Origin: Xanthomonas hortorum pv. pelargonii
Lineage (GTDB): Bacteria > Pseudomonadota > Gammaproteobacteria > Xanthomonadales > Xanthomonadaceae
DNA: 64,000 nt
Reading direction: 5' to 3'
Assembly: GCF_024499015.1 (NCBI RefSeq)
Contig: NZ_CP098604.1
Location: forward strand, 4,712,001-4,776,000
Shown: positions 21,142 through 31,277 of the stretch, in pieces
Position numbering within the stretch: the stretch's first letter is position 1
How the letters are laid out: the number at the start of each line of letters is the position of its first letter
Made by a program: the position numbers and the translations under genes
The notes under the pieces: model-generated
The model's database searches: none
Seen by the model: only the letters and a program-made list of their open reading frames with translations
What the model was told of the DNA's origin: nothing

Positions 21142-21633
21142 ATGTCTTTCAATGTTCGAATCGGTCAGGGCTACGACGTGCATGCGTTCGGTGCGGGCGA
21201 CCACGTGATGCTGGGCGGGGTGCGCGTGGCGCACAGCCATGGCGTGCTCGCGCACAGCGATGGCGACGTGGTGCTGCACGCGCTATGCGATGCGATGCTG
21301 GGCGCGCTGGCGCTGGGCGATATCGGCCAGCATTTCCCGCCGTCCGACGCGCGCTGGAAGGACGCCGACAGCGCGCAGTTCCTGCAGCACTGCGATCACT
21401 TGCTGCGCGAGCGTGGCTGGCGCGTGGGCAATGCCGACATCACCGTGGTCTGCGAGCGCCCCAAGATCGGCCCGCATGCGCTGGCAATGCGCGAACGCAT
21501 CGCCGGGCTGCTTGCGATCGAGCTCGATGCGGTCAGCGTCAAGGCCACCACCAGCGAACAACTCGGTTTCACCGGTCGCAGCGAAGGCATTGCTGCGCAG
21601 GCGGCGGTGTTGCTCGGCAGGATCGCCGCCTAA
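21142..21633 (+). CDS. ispF: 2-C-methyl-D-erythritol 2,4-cyclodiphosphate synthase
   Basis: A 163-residue trimeric enzyme that cyclises CDP-methylerythritol 2-phosphate. The N-terminus [11 protein letters not shown] carries the zinc ligands Asp and His, followed by [13 protein letters not shown] with the third ligand and [12 protein letters not shown] at the C-terminus. I use the ATG at 21142; the frame opens 11 codons earlier without a family N-terminus. Confidence 0.95.
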   Translation: MSFNVRIGQGYDVHAFGAGDHVMLGGVRVAHSHGVLAHSDGDVVLHALCDAMLGALALGDIGQHFPPSDARWKDADSAQFLQHCDHLLRERGWRVGNADITVVCERPKIGPHALAMRERIAGLLAIELDAVSVKATTSEQLGFTGRSEGIAAQAAVLLGRIAA

Positions 21634-21867
21634 CAGCGACCAACAAAACCACTGCGCTCATCGTCAGGCAGGCGCGGCAGGTGCTCTGTACAGTATGTAG
21701 CACGGGTACCCTGCGGTTCCGAGCGTGCCGTCCATACTCACCTGACGCCTGCCGGCCAGGTTTTTAGCACGCACGCCGGGCTCGCCTCGACGTTGCAATG
21801 CGACACCACCGCGCCGAGGCACTCGGCACACAGCGCACGACACGTCGGCGCGAAGGTCAACCACAGC

Positions 21868-22971
21868 ATGAGCGACACCTCTGTTCTGCCGCGCGCGCAT
21901 GGCGCTGCGGTTCTTGGCGCAGCAATGCGCAGCACGCCCGAAGATTTTCAGGTCGATGAGCTGCCTGCATTCGAAGCCTCCGGCGAAGGCGAGCACCTGT
22001 TGCTCAGCGTGCGCAAACGTGGCCAGAACACCGCGTATATCGCCAAGAAACTTGCGCTGTGGGCGGGCATTGCGGAAATGGGCGTCAGCTACGCCGGCTT
22101 GAAGGATCGCCATGCGGTGACCACGCAGCGTTTCAGCGTGCATCTGCCAAAACGTATCGCGCCGGACATCGCCGCGCTGGACGACGACGAAATGCAGGTG
22201 GTCGATAGCACCTGGCACAACCGTAAGCTGCAACGCGGCGCGCTGCACGGCAATCGCTTCGTGTTGACGCTGCGCCAGGTGCAGGGCGAACGCGACGCGA
22301 TCGAGCAACGCTTGCAGGCGATCGCTGCACGCGGCATTCCCAACTGGTTCGGCGAACAACGCTTTGGTCGCGACGGCGGCAACGTGGCATCGGCGTTGGC
22401 GATGTTCGGCTACATGCAGGATGCCGCCGGTGCGTTGGTGCCGGCACCGAAGCGGCGTCTGCGCAACGATCAACGTTCGATATTGCTGTCGGCGGCGCGC
22501 TCGGCACTGTTCAATCGCGTGCTCACTGCACGCGTGGAGCAGGGCAGTTGGGACGCCGCGCTGGAGGGCGAGGCCTGGATGCTGGATGGCTCACGCAGCG
22601 TGTTCGGCCCCGAGCCGTGGAGCGATGTGCTGGCCGAGCGGCTGGCGCGTTTCGATATCCACCCCAGTGGCCCGTTATGGGGCGTGGGTGAGCTGCGCTC
22701 GACCGACCAGGCTGCAGCAGTGGAGCAGGGCGTGTTGTCCGATCCGCAATCCGAGGCGCTGCGGATCGGTCTGGAAGCCGCTGGCTTGAAGCAGGAGCGC
22801 CGCGCCTTGCGTCTGCGCCCGCAAGGATTGGACTACCGCTGGCTGGATGCGCAGACCCTGCAGGTCGAATTCGCACTGCCGCCGGGCTGCTACGCCACCG
22901 CAGTGCTGTGGGAGCTGGGCGAGGTGACCGACGCAGAGCGCGGCATGGCCAATGTCCGTTCCGACACTTGA
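21868..22971 (+). CDS. truD: tRNA pseudouridine(13) synthase
   Basis: A 367-residue TruD family enzyme. The catalytic Asp lies in [13 protein letters not shown] near residue 80, and [14 protein letters not shown] near 160 is the conserved core motif. I chose [12 protein letters not shown] (21868) as start; 25 extra in-frame codons upstream have no conserved features. ispF-truD-surE is the standard order, but here an oppositely oriented Smr gene is inserted between truD and surE. Confidence 0.93.
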   Translation: MSDTSVLPRAHGAAVLGAAMRSTPEDFQVDELPAFEASGEGEHLLLSVRKRGQNTAYIAKKLALWAGIAEMGVSYAGLKDRHAVTTQRFSVHLPKRIAPDIAALDDDEMQVVDSTWHNRKLQRGALHGNRFVLTLRQVQGERDAIEQRLQAIAARGIPNWFGEQRFGRDGGNVASALAMFGYMQDAAGALVPAPKRRLRNDQRSILLSAARSALFNRVLTARVEQGSWDAALEGEAWMLDGSRSVFGPEPWSDVLAERLARFDIHPSGPLWGVGELRSTDQAAAVEQGVLSDPQSEALRIGLEAAGLKQERRALRLRPQGLDYRWLDAQTLQVEFALPPGCYATAVLWELGEVTDAERGMANVRSDT

Positions 22972-23028
22972 GTTTTGCGTCGTGCGGCGAGGCGCAGCGC
23001 AAACAAACGTTGCCGGAGCCGAGGCGTT

Positions 23029-23051
23029 GTAGGAGCGGCCCTGGCCGCGAC
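23029..23051 (+). repeat. REP-like palindrome (GTAG-headed)
   Basis: GTAGGAGCGGCCCTGGCCGC followed by GAC. The GCGGCC/GGCCGC stem with the GTAG head is the pattern of REP sequences in Pseudomonas, Stenotrophomonas and Xanthomonas, which are mobilised by RAYT transposases. Only one unit is seen here. It lies between convergent truD and the Smr gene. Confidence 0.7.
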
Positions 23052-23095
23052 GGGCGTTACCGATAAAAGCGAACAATGCGCCAGCGCATCTTTCC

Positions 23096-23641
23096 CTAGC
23101 GCCGCGCCAACAACACCAACAACGCCCCCGTACCACCTTGCGTGGCCGGCGCCGAATGAAACGCCAGCACATCGTTGCGCTGGCGCAACAGCCGGTCCAT
23201 CAGATTCTTCAGCACCGGCGCGCCGTTGTCCGACTGCAGCCCTTTGCCATGGATGATGCGCACGCAGCCATGTTCGTGCGCATGCGCATCGAGCAGGAAC
23301 TGCCGCAACAATGATTCGGCTTGCGCTGCGGTGGCGCCATGCAGATCCAGTTCGTCCTGGATCGAGAACTGGCCGCGCTTGAGCCGCTGAAACAAGCGGG
23401 TGGGAAGATTCTCGCGCCGATAACTGGCGGTGTCGCCCGCCTCCAACGGCGCGCTGTCGCGCAGCAGACGTGCGAATTCGGTGTGCGCTTCGGCGTCGTC
23501 GCGCTCGGCCATGCGCGCGCGCGGCTTCGGGCGCGGTTTGGCGTTGGCCGGGGGGGCGACTTCACGAATCGGCTTGACCGCGCCAATCGCTGCGCGGAAC
23601 AACGCGCCGTCGTCTTCGTCTTCAGGATGCGACATGGTCAC
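23096..23641 (-). CDS. Smr domain protein (SmrA/YdaL type)
   Basis: A 181-residue protein with a charged, disordered N-terminal half and a C-terminal Smr domain from about residue 95. The family signature appears as LDLHGATAAQAESLL and then CVRIIHGKGLQS. Small Smr proteins are proposed nucleases or nucleic-acid-binding proteins. It is convergent with truD and divergent from surE. Confidence 0.85.
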   Translation of the reverse strand: MTMSHPEDEDDGALFRAAIGAVKPIREVAPPANAKPRPKPRARMAERDDAEAHTEFARLLRDSAPLEAGDTASYRRENLPTRLFQRLKRGQFSIQDELDLHGATAAQAESLLRQFLLDAHAHEHGCVRIIHGKGLQSDNGAPVLKNLMDRLLRQRNDVLAFHSAPATQGGTGALLVLLARR

Positions 23642-23734
23642 AGCGTAACGTGCCCAACCTCAGGTGCAAGCGAAGATCAAGCGCGAAGGCGAGGGACGCA
23701 TCCGGTATCATGACCCGGTTTTCCGAGGAGTCCC

Positions 23735-24514
23735 ATGCGCGTACTGGTTAGCAACGACGACGGTGTCGACGCCCCCGGCATCCAGATTCTGGCCGAGGCG
23801 CTGCGCCATGCCGGTCATGAAGTGATGGTGGTCGCCCCCGACCGCGACCGCTCCGGCGCCAGCAATTCGCTGACGCTGGACGTGCCGATCCGCACCCGCC
23901 GCATCGACGCGCAGACCTGCGCGGTGGCCGGCACGCCGACCGACTGCGTGCATCTGGCGCTGACCGGCATGCTCGATTACGACCCGGACATCGTGGTTTC
24001 CGGCATCAACAACTCGGCCAATCTCGGCGACGACGTGATCTATTCGGGCACCGTGTCTGCCGCGATGGAGGGCCGCTTTCTCGGCTTGCCCGCAGTGGCG
24101 GTCTCGCTGGTGACGCATCACCACGAAGCGCATCACTATGAAACCGCCGCGCGCGCCGCAGTGGAGATCGTGGCGCGCCTCAAATCCGATCCCTTGCCCG
24201 CCGACACCATCCTCAACGTCAACGTGCCGGATCTGGCCTGGTCGGATGTGCTCGGTTTCGAAGTCACCCGGCTCGGCAACCGCCACCGTTCCGAGCCCTG
24301 CGTGCCGCAACGCGATCCGCGCGGCCGTACCGTGTACTGGATCGGCCCGGCCGGTCCCGAGCAGGATGCCGGCGCCGGCACCGATTTCCACGCCGTGCGC
24401 ACCGGGCATATCTCGATCACCCCGATCCATGTCGACCTCACCCGCTATCAGGCGCTGGAAACCGTGGCCGGCTGGGTCGGTGGCCTGACTGCCGCACTGG
24501 ACGCACCGGCATGA
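23735..24514 (+). CDS. surE: 5'/3'-nucleotidase SurE
   Basis: A 259-residue metal-dependent nucleotidase. The N-terminal [13 protein letters not shown] holds the metal-binding Asp pair, with the [19 protein letters not shown] loop near residue 89. GAGG is seen upstream of the ATG. The stop overlaps pcm (ATGA), starting a four-gene operon surE-pcm-yqaA-nlpD. Confidence 0.95.
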   Translation: MRVLVSNDDGVDAPGIQILAEALRHAGHEVMVVAPDRDRSGASNSLTLDVPIRTRRIDAQTCAVAGTPTDCVHLALTGMLDYDPDIVVSGINNSANLGDDVIYSGTVSAAMEGRFLGLPAVAVSLVTHHHEAHHYETAARAAVEIVARLKSDPLPADTILNVNVPDLAWSDVLGFEVTRLGNRHRSEPCVPQRDPRGRTVYWIGPAGPEQDAGAGTDFHAVRTGHISITPIHVDLTRYQALETVAGWVGGLTAALDAPA

Positions 24515-25191
24515 CGCCGAGGCTGCGTCTGCTGCAACCTGAGTCGGTGGGGATCGGCATGACCTCGCAACGCGTGCGCGACCGGCTGGTCGAGCGCCTG
24601 CGCGAGGCCGGCATCCAGGACGAGGCCACGCTCAACGCGGTGCGTACCGTGCCGCGCCATCTGTTCATCGACGAAGCGCTGGCCTCGCGCGCTTACGAAG
24701 ACACCGCATTGCCGATCGGCCACGGCCAGACCATCTCGCAGCCCTGGGTGGTCGCGCGCATGACCGAGGCGGTGCTGCAGGTCGGCCCGACCAAGGTGCT
24801 GGAAGTGGGCACCGGCTCCGGCTATCAGGGCGCGATCCTGGCCGCGCTGGGCCTGGAGGTCTATACCGTCGAGCGTATCGGCGACCTGCTACGGCAGGCG
24901 CGCAAGCGCTTCCGGCATCTGGGCATGAACGTGCGCAGCAAGCACGACGACGGCCGCATCGGTTGGCCCGAGCATGGTCCCTACGATGCCATCGTGGTCA
25001 CCGCTGCCGCCCCGGCGCTGGTGGATGCGCTGGTCGATCAACTGGCGGTCGGCGGGCGTCTGGTCGCCCCGGTCGGTGGCGCGTCTTCGCAATCCCTGAT
25101 GCAACTCACACGTGGTGCCGACGGCGCGATCGAACAGCAGGTTCTGGCGCCGGTCACGTTCGTCCCGCTGTTGTCGGGCATGCTGGATTGA
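24511..25191 (+). CDS. pcm: Protein-L-isoaspartate O-methyltransferase
   Basis: A 226-residue SAM-dependent enzyme that repairs isoaspartyl residues in aged proteins. The family motif [20 protein letters not shown] near residue 50 and the SAM loop EVGTGSGYQ near residue 112 are clear. It overlaps surE by four bases and is followed 18 bases later by the yqaA-like gene, as in the E. coli surE-pcm-nlpD stress-survival operon. Confidence 0.95.
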   Translation: MTPRLRLLQPESVGIGMTSQRVRDRLVERLREAGIQDEATLNAVRTVPRHLFIDEALASRAYEDTALPIGHGQTISQPWVVARMTEAVLQVGPTKVLEVGTGSGYQGAILAALGLEVYTVERIGDLLRQARKRFRHLGMNVRSKHDDGRIGWPEHGPYDAIVVTAAAPALVDALVDQLAVGGRLVAPVGGASSQSLMQLTRGADGAIEQQVLAPVTFVPLLSGMLD

Positions 25192-25209
25192 ATCCATGAG
25201 AGTTCCTCG

Positions 25210-25824
25210 ATGAAGATCTTCGGGCCGTTGTACGACGTGGCCATTCGTTGGTCGCGCAATCGGCGCGCACCCGCGCTGCTGACCGGTCTCAGCTTCGTGG
25301 AGGGCTTCATCTTTCCAGTGCCGCCGGAAGTGATGCTGGCGCCGATGTCGCTGGCCGAGCCCAAGCGTGCGTTGTGGTTCGCCACCTTGAGCCTGATCGG
25401 CTCGGTGTGCGGCGCGCTGGTCGGCTATCTGCTAGGCCATTTCGCCTTTGCCGCGTTGCAGCCGGTGATCGAATGGCTGGGTTGGAGCGTGAAGATCCAG
25501 GCGCAGATCGAGATGCTGCGCGCGCTGGTGGCCGAGTCGCCGTGGAAGGCCTTCTGGGCACTGGTGCTGGTGGGTTTCACCCCGATTCCTTTGAAGATCT
25601 TTACCTGGGCCTCGGGCGTGGTCGGTGTGCCGATCCTGCCCTTCATCGCCAGCATGCTGGTGGGGCGCGGCAAGCGCGTGTATCTGGTGGCCGGCGCGAT
25701 CCGGTTGGGTGGCGCACGCGCCGAAGCAGCGCTGCATCGCTGGATCGAGCCGCTGGGCTGGGTGGCCATGGCCGTCCTGGCCGCGGGCGCAGGGTGGTTG
25801 GTGTGGAAGACAATGAACGGATGA
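25210..25824 (+). CDS. YqaA family membrane protein (DedA/VTT superfamily)
   Basis: A 204-residue inner-membrane protein of the YqaA branch of the VTT/DedA group. The motif SFVEGFIFPVPPEVMLAP near residue 27 and GFTPIPLKIFTWASGV near 120 are the re-entrant loop signatures. DedA relatives act in lipid-carrier recycling and membrane homeostasis; this subfamily's substrate is unknown. Its stop overlaps the nlpD start (ATGA). Confidence 0.87.
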   Translation: MKIFGPLYDVAIRWSRNRRAPALLTGLSFVEGFIFPVPPEVMLAPMSLAEPKRALWFATLSLIGSVCGALVGYLLGHFAFAALQPVIEWLGWSVKIQAQIEMLRALVAESPWKAFWALVLVGFTPIPLKIFTWASGVVGVPILPFIASMLVGRGKRVYLVAGAIRLGGARAEAALHRWIEPLGWVAMAVLAAGAGWLVWKTMNG

Positions 25825-26594
25825 GCACGTTGCAGATGAATTCGTTACGTAAGACAGCAGTGATGCTCGTGGTCGCCATCGGGCTGACCGCCTGCAGCAG
25901 CGCCACGGTGGTGCGTTCGCCCGGCGCCGGCGGTTCGTCGTCTTCGCGTCCGTCTGCGGCTGCGCGTCCCTCGGTGCCGCGCCCAGGTGCGACCGTCACC
26001 GTCCAGCGCGGCGACACGCTGTACGCCATTTCGCGCCGGACCAATATCACCGCGCCGGATCTGGCCGCCTGGAACGGCCTGTCTTCACCGAACACCATCT
26101 ATCCCGGCCAGACGCTCAAGCTGTATCCGGGTGGTGCCAGCAAGCCGGGTAGCAGCACTTCGACGGCCGGCACGGTGGTTCCGCCGCGTCCGACTGCACC
26201 GATCACTGCACCTGTGAGTAGTGGATTCCAGTGGCGCTGGCCGGCCGACGGCGTGGTGGTCGGCACCTTCGTCGCCGGCGAGACCACCAAGCAAGGCGTG
26301 GATATCGCCGGTGCCAGCGGGCAGGCGGTACGTGCGGCTGCCGATGGCGTGGTGGTGTACTCCGGCGCCGGCCTGGTCGGCTACGGCGAGCTGATCATCA
26401 TCAAGCACAACGATCAGTGGCTGTCCGCCTATGGGCACAACCGCAAGCGCCTGCTCAACGAAGGCCAGAGCGTGAAGGCCGGCCAGCAGATCGCCGAAAT
26501 GGGTCGCAGCGGTGCCGCCCGCGACATGCTGCACTTCGAGATTCGCTACAACGGCAAGCCGGTGGATCCGCTGCTGTATTTGCCGAAGAAGTGA
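25821..26594 (+). CDS. nlpD: NlpD-type LysM/LytM lipoprotein, amidase activator
   Basis: A 257-residue lipoprotein. Lipobox LTAC places the lipidated Cys near residue 25. A LysM domain follows (VQRGDTLYAISRRTNI, about residues 60-105), then a low-complexity linker, then a LytM/M23 domain from about residue 140. The first metal-ligand site reads KQGVDIAG, lacking the His of active LytM peptidases, as in E. coli NlpD. It should therefore activate AmiC-type amidases rather than cut peptidoglycan. No rpoS follows, unlike E. coli. Confidence 0.9.
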   Translation: MSTLQMNSLRKTAVMLVVAIGLTACSSATVVRSPGAGGSSSSRPSAAARPSVPRPGATVTVQRGDTLYAISRRTNITAPDLAAWNGLSSPNTIYPGQTLKLYPGGASKPGSSTSTAGTVVPPRPTAPITAPVSSGFQWRWPADGVVVGTFVAGETTKQGVDIAGASGQAVRAAADGVVVYSGAGLVGYGELIIIKHNDQWLSAYGHNRKRLLNEGQSVKAGQQIAEMGRSGAARDMLHFEIRYNGKPVDPLLYLPKK

Positions 26595-26773
26595 TTCGGG
26601 ATTCGGGATTTGGGATTCGCAACGGCAAGCAACGGCGCTGGGCTGTCAGCGCTGCTTACAAGGCGCTGACAGCGGCTGGGAAATTGTTTGAGGTGTCGCT
26701 ACTGCTGGCGTGAGAGCGACATCTGCTCCAGCCCGCAGTTGCGAATCCCCAATCCCGACTCCCCTAATCCCGG
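26593..26773. repeat. Nested palindromic element bounded by inverted heptamer tracts
   Basis: Left edge: four GATTCGG-type units (26593-26620). Right edge: the inverted tract 26741-26773. The inner parts GGGATTTGGGATTCGCAAC and GTTGCGAATCCCCAATCCC pair in 18 of 19 positions. Inside lies a perfect 11-bp stem, GCTGTCAGCGC (26642-26652) with GCGCTGACAGC (26663-26673). The element fills the gap between convergent genes and may serve as a two-way terminator. It has MITE-like symmetry but no coding capacity. Confidence 0.75.
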
Positions 26774-27144
26774 CCTTCCAGAATCATCGCCAACGCCACC
26801 CGGCGGCCTTCGCTGGCCAGCACGTTGTAGGTGCGCGCCGCGGCCGCATTGGTCATCGCTTCCAGGCCGATGCCGCGGGTCAGGCAGGCTGCCAGCACGT
26901 CCGTCTTCGGGAACTGCTGCCGCTCGCCGGTGCCGAGCAGGATCACTGCCGGGGCGAGCGCCAGCACCGCGTCCATATGCGCGACCTGGAGCTGTTCCAG
27001 GCCGGAGACCGGCCAGCCTTCCACCAGCTCGTCCGGCATCAGGATGAAACTGCGCTGCAGAATCTGGTCGTTCACCTTGGCGTGGCGGCCATCGGCCGCG
27101 CGCAGCGCATAGGTGTAGTCGGGATGTTCCTGGCTTAAAGGCAT
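26764..27144 (-). CDS. Mth938-like domain protein (DUF498/NDUFAF3 fold)
   Basis: A 126-residue cytoplasmic protein of the Mth938-like family. ILMPDELVEGWPV near residue 35, ILLGTGERQQFP near 68 and AARTYNVLASEGRRVALAMIL at the end are typical. The mitochondrial relative NDUFAF3 helps complex I assembly; the bacterial role is not established. It sits 15 bases downstream of the yhbY-like gene on the same strand, so they probably share a transcript. Confidence 0.85.
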   Translation of the reverse strand: MPLSQEHPDYTYALRAADGRHAKVNDQILQRSFILMPDELVEGWPVSGLEQLQVAHMDAVLALAPAVILLGTGERQQFPKTDVLAACLTRGIGLEAMTNAAAARTYNVLASEGRRVALAMILEGRD

Positions 27145-27159
27145 AACGAACTCGTCAGG

Positions 27160-27465
27160 TCAGCCGCGCGGCAACACGATCTGGCGCTTTTCCTTGCTGG
27201 GGCGGTAAAGAATGGCGACATGGCCGATCCGCTGCACCAGCGCGCTGCCGGTCTTCTGAGTAATGTCGGCAATCATGGCGTCGCGGGCCTCGCGATCCTC
27301 CGATGCCACCTTCACCTTGATCAGTTCGTGGCGCTCGAGCACTTCCTCGAGTTCGGCCAGAAATGCCGGCGTGACCCCTTTGCCGCCGGTTTGCAGCAGT
27401 GCTTTGAGATCGTGTGCCTGGCCGCGCAGGAAACGGTTCTGGGCGGAGGTGAGAACAATGGACAT
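27160..27465 (-). CDS. yhbY: YhbY family RNA-binding protein (CRM domain)
   Basis: A 101-residue single CRM-domain protein. LTSAQNRFLRGQAHDLKALLQTG near the start and the GGKGVT turn are characteristic, along with KVKVASEDREARDAM. YhbY binds pre-50S ribosomal particles. It is divergent from rlmE, a 23S rRNA methylase, with 65 bases between the starts, the same neighbourhood as in E. coli. Confidence 0.92.
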   Translation of the reverse strand: MSIVLTSAQNRFLRGQAHDLKALLQTGGKGVTPAFLAELEEVLERHELIKVKVASEDREARDAMIADITQKTGSALVQRIGHVAILYRPSKEKRQIVLPRG

Positions 27466-27530
27466 GCAGGATCAAAGGGAAGCAAAGGGTGTTCAGGGTA
27501 TCATGGCGACCCGTTCGGACCCCTTTGCCA

Positions 27531-28163
27531 ATGCCCTCCCGCAGTAAAAGCAGCCAGCGCTGGCTCAAGGAACACTTCGCCGACCCTTACGTGAAGAAGG
27601 CTCAGGCCGAAGGCATGCGCTCGCGTGCCGCCTACAAGCTGGAGGAATTGCTCCAGCGCGACCGCCTGCTCAAGCCGGACATGGTGGTGGTCGATCTGGG
27701 CGCCGCGCCTGGCGGCTGGTGCCAACAGGTGCGCAGGTCGCTCGGCGACACCGGCCGGGTACTGGCGCTGGATATCCTGGAGATGCCCCCGCTGGCCGGG
27801 GTGGAGTTCCTTCATGGCGACTTCAGGGAACAAGCCGTCCTATCGGAATTCGAAGCGATGTTGGGCGATGTGCCGGTGGACCTTGTTCTGTCCGATATGG
27901 CCCCCAATAAGAGTGGCATGGATGCGGTCGACCAACCGCGGATGATGCACCTGGCAGAACTGGCGATGGAATTTGCCGACAACCACCTCAAGACGGGTGG
28001 GGCATTTTTGATCAAGCTGTTCCAGGGTGTTGGATCCGACGACTACATTCGCGAGCTTCGCCGCCGCTATGAGAAGGTGACGATTCGTAAACCGGCGGCC
28101 TCGCGCAAGCGCTCCCCGGAAGTTTATGCGCTCGGTCAGGGCAAGCGTGCCCAGATCAAGTAA
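27531..28163 (+). CDS. rlmE: 23S rRNA (uridine(2552)-2'-O)-methyltransferase
   Basis: A 210-residue FtsJ/RrmJ methylase acting on U2552 of the 50S subunit. The N-terminal SQRWLKEHFADPYVKKAQ, the SAM motif VVDLGAAPGGW near residue 53 and the K-D-K-E catalytic residues (Asp in LVLSDMAPN, Lys in GAFLIKLFQG) are visible. I start at MPSRSKSSQRW (27531). ftsH follows 55 bases later, the classical rlmE-ftsH pair. Confidence 0.95.
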   Translation: MPSRSKSSQRWLKEHFADPYVKKAQAEGMRSRAAYKLEELLQRDRLLKPDMVVVDLGAAPGGWCQQVRRSLGDTGRVLALDILEMPPLAGVEFLHGDFREQAVLSEFEAMLGDVPVDLVLSDMAPNKSGMDAVDQPRMMHLAELAMEFADNHLKTGGAFLIKLFQGVGSDDYIRELRRRYEKVTIRKPAASRKRSPEVYALGQGKRAQIK

Positions 28164-28218
28164 GCTGCCAATGACCACCGTGTTTCAAGAATTTGAAGAG
28201 TAGAGGGCACCGGAGCCA

Positions 28219-30165
28219 ATGAGGATGAACGACTTGACCAAGAATCTGCTGCTGTGGGTGGTCGTCGCGGTTGTGCTGATGGTCGTCTTCCAGAGCTTCT
28301 CGCCGCGGATGGCAGGCGGCGTCGGCCCCGACTCGATCACCTACACCCAGTTCCTGAAGGAAGTGGACTCCGGTCGCGTCAAGTCGGTGGATTACACCGA
28401 TGAGACCAACCTGGCCGTCAACGCGATCCGCTTCAAGCGCACCGACGGCAGCGAAGCCACCGTCTACGGTCCGCGCGACGATAAGCTGGTCGACGTGCTG
28501 TACAGCAAGAACATCGAAATGACCCGCCAGAAGCCTTCCACGGGCCCTGGTTTCTGGTCGTTGGTGCTCAACTTCCTGCCGGTCATCCTGATCATCGGCT
28601 TCTGGCTGTTCATCATGCGCCAGATGCAGGGTGGTGGCGGTGGTGCCAAGGGTGCGATGAGTTTTGGTAAATCGCGCGCCAAGTTGCAGGGCGAAGACCA
28701 GGTCAAGATCACGTTTGCCGACGTCGCCGGTTGCGACGAGGCCAAGGAAGAAGTCAGCGAGCTGGTCGACTTTCTGCGCGACCCGACCAAGTTCACCAAG
28801 TTGGGCGGCAAGATTCCGCGCGGCGTGTTGATGGTCGGCCCGCCGGGTACCGGCAAGACGCTGCTGGCCCGCGCGATCGCCGGCGAAGCCAAGGTGCCGT
28901 TCTTCAGCATCTCCGGTTCGGACTTTGTCGAAATGTTTGTCGGCGTCGGCGCAAGCCGTGTGCGCGACATGTTCGAGCAGGCCAAGAAGCACGCGCCGTG
29001 CATCATCTTCATCGACGAAATCGATGCGGTGGGCCGTCATCGCGGTGCCGGTCTCGGCGGCGGGCATGACGAGCGCGAGCAGACCTTGAACCAGCTGCTG
29101 GTCGAAATGGACGGCTTTGAAGGCGGCGAAGGCGTGATCGTGATCGCGGCCACCAACCGTCCCGACGTGCTGGATCCGGCGCTGCTGCGTCCGGGCCGTT
29201 TCGATCGACAGGTCGTGGTCGGGTTGCCGGACGTCAAGGGTCGCGAGCAGATTCTGCGTGTGCATATGCGCAAGCTGCCGCTGGCCGACGACGTGGTGCC
29301 GATGGTCATCGCCCGCGGGACGCCGGGTTTCTCGGGTGCCGATCTGGCCAACCTGTGTAACGAAGCGGCGTTGTTTGCGGCGCGCGGCAGTGAGAAGGAA
29401 GTCCGTATGGACCACTTCGACCGTGCCCGCGACAAGATCCTGATGGGCGCCGAGCGTCGCTCGATGGCCATGAGCGAAGACGAGAAGACGCTGACCGCGT
29501 ACCACGAAGCCGGCCATGCCATCGTCGGCCGTCTGGTGCCCGAGCACGACCCGGTCTACAAGGTCACCATCATTCCGCGTGGTCGCGCCCTCGGCGTGAC
29601 GATGTATCTGCCGGAAGGCGACCGTTACTCGATGAACCGGGTGGCGATCGAATCCCAGCTGTGCTCGCTGTATGGCGGCCGTGTTGCCGAGGAGTTGATC
29701 TTCGGCGGCGACAAGGTCACCACCGGAGCCTCAAACGACATCGAGCGTGCGACCAAGATGGCGCGCAACATGGTCACCAAGTGGGGCTTGTCCGACGAAC
29801 TCGGCCCGGTGGCCTACGGCGAGGAAGAAGACGAGGTGTTCCTGGGCCGTTCGGTAACCCAGCACAAGAACGTCTCCGACGAAACCGCGCGCATGATCGA
29901 CGAAGTGGTGCGGTCGATCCTGGACAAGGCCTACAGCAAGACCAAGGCGATCCTCACCGAGAACCTGGACAAACTGCACGCGATGTCGCAGTTGTTGCTG
30001 CAGTACGAAACCATCGACGTGCCGCAGATCGACGCCATCATGGAAGGCCGCGAGCCGCCGCCGCCGGCCGGTTGGGCCAAGTCCGACAAGGACGGTAGCA
30101 ACAACAACGACAAGGGCAGCCCGCGTCCGTTGCCGCCGATTGCCGGGCCAGCCGAGCAGCTGTAA
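28219..30165 (+). CDS. ftsH: ATP-dependent zinc metalloprotease FtsH
   Basis: A 648-residue membrane-anchored AAA+ protease that removes damaged membrane proteins and regulators such as LpxC and RpoH. Two membrane helices flank a periplasmic domain (about residues 8-28 and 108-130). Walker A is GPPGTGKT near 213, Walker [12 protein letters not shown] near 265, and the zinc site HEAGH near 431. The C-terminal tail is Pro/Asn/Lys-rich. It is first in a run with folP and miaA behind a strong hairpin. Confidence 0.97.
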   Translation: MRMNDLTKNLLLWVVVAVVLMVVFQSFSPRMAGGVGPDSITYTQFLKEVDSGRVKSVDYTDETNLAVNAIRFKRTDGSEATVYGPRDDKLVDVLYSKNIEMTRQKPSTGPGFWSLVLNFLPVILIIGFWLFIMRQMQGGGGGAKGAMSFGKSRAKLQGEDQVKITFADVAGCDEAKEEVSELVDFLRDPTKFTKLGGKIPRGVLMVGPPGTGKTLLARAIAGEAKVPFFSISGSDFVEMFVGVGASRVRDMFEQAKKHAPCIIFIDEIDAVGRHRGAGLGGGHDEREQTLNQLLVEMDGFEGGEGVIVIAATNRPDVLDPALLRPGRFDRQVVVGLPDVKGREQILRVHMRKLPLADDVVPMVIARGTPGFSGADLANLCNEAALFAARGSEKEVRMDHFDRARDKILMGAERRSMAMSEDEKTLTAYHEAGHAIVGRLVPEHDPVYKVTIIPRGRALGVTMYLPEGDRYSMNRVAIESQLCSLYGGRVAEELIFGGDKVTTGASNDIERATKMARNMVTKWGLSDELGPVAYGEEEDEVFLGRSVTQHKNVSDETARMIDEVVRSILDKAYSKTKAILTENLDKLHAMSQLLLQYETIDVPQIDAIMEGREPPPPAGWAKSDKDGSNNNDKGSPRPLPPIAGPAEQL

Positions 30166-30195
30166 CGCTACGCATCGGTCAGCTGCAGCAGCATC

Positions 30196-30229
30196 CATCA
30201 AGGCCGGGGAGCGATTCCCGGCCTTGATG
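30196..30229 (+). terminator. 13-bp hairpin after ftsH, weak T tract
   Basis: CATCAAGGCCGGG pairs perfectly with CCCGGCCTTGATG around an 8-base loop, 31 bases after the ftsH stop. CGTTTGG follows, so the T tract is poor. Confidence 0.65.
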
Positions 30230-30374
30230 CGTTTGGACGCTGACCAACGCAGCTCCCGGCTTCGGTCATTTGGCGGCGTCGGTTGATAATGCATTCGGCA
30301 GATCGCAAAACACGCGCGCCACGGTAGTGCGCACCAATCGCCACCCATCGCAACCGCTCCAGGAGAACCCCACG

Positions 30375-31277
30375 ATGTTCGACACCGCCCTCAAGCTGGA
30401 TTGCGCCGGTCGCATCCTGCGACTGGATGCGCCGCAGGTGATGGGCATCGTCAATGTCACGCCCGATTCGTTTTCCGACGGTGGCCAGCACGCCACCTGC
30501 GAGGCCGCCATCGCACATGGCTTGCGTCTGGTCGAGGAGGGCGCTGCGGTGCTGGATATCGGTGGCGAATCCACCCGTCCTGGCGCGACGCCGGTCGCGC
30601 TGGACGAAGAGCTGCAGCGCGTGATTCCGGTGATCCAGGCATTGGCGCAGCAGACCGGCGTGCCGATCAGTGTGGATACCTACAAGCCGGAGGTGATGCG
30701 CGCGGCCGTCGCAGCCGGCGCCGGCATGATCAACGATGTCTATGCGCTGCGTTCGCCGGGCGCGTTGGATGCTGCATCGGAATTACGCGTGCCGGTGGTG
30801 CTGATGCACGCACGCAGCGCACCGCATGCCATGCAGGACGCGCCGCATTACGACGACGTGGTGGCCGAGGTGCACCGCTTTCTGGCCGAGCGCATCTTCG
30901 CGGCCGAAATGGCCGGCATCGACAAACGCCGCCTGATCCTCGACCCCGGCTTCGGCTTCGACAAGACCACCACGCATAACCTCACCGTGCTGGCACAGCT
31001 GCAGCGCCTGCAGGAATTCGGCCTGCCGGTGCTGGCAGGGCTGTCGCGCAAGCGCAGCATCGGCGAGTTGACCGGGCGCGAGATTGCCGCAGACCGCGTA
31101 TACGGTTCGATCGCCGCGCACCTGATTGCCGCGCAGCACGGCGCCCTGTTGCTGCGCGTGCACGATGTGGCCGCGACCGTGGATGCCTTGAAGGTGTGGA
31201 GCGCGATGTCGGCGATTCCCGTGCCGCGTGTAAGTGCGCCTTCGGTACCGACCATCCGTTGGCCGGACGAGGACTGA
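30375..31277 (+). CDS. folP: Dihydropteroate synthase
   Basis: A 300-residue enzyme joining p-aminobenzoate to the pterin pyrophosphate in folate synthesis; the sulfonamide target. Signatures are [15 protein letters not shown] near residue 23, [11 protein letters not shown] near 57 and [11 protein letters not shown] near 195. AGGAG lies 11 bases before the ATG at 30375. The C-terminus extends about 20 residues past the usual end. The stop overlaps the miaA start by one base (TGATG). Confidence 0.94.
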   Translation: MFDTALKLDCAGRILRLDAPQVMGIVNVTPDSFSDGGQHATCEAAIAHGLRLVEEGAAVLDIGGESTRPGATPVALDEELQRVIPVIQALAQQTGVPISVDTYKPEVMRAAVAAGAGMINDVYALRSPGALDAASELRVPVVLMHARSAPHAMQDAPHYDDVVAEVHRFLAERIFAAEMAGIDKRRLILDPGFGFDKTTTHNLTVLAQLQRLQEFGLPVLAGLSRKRSIGELTGREIAADRVYGSIAAHLIAAQHGALLLRVHDVAATVDALKVWSAMSAIPVPRVSAPSVPTIRWPDED

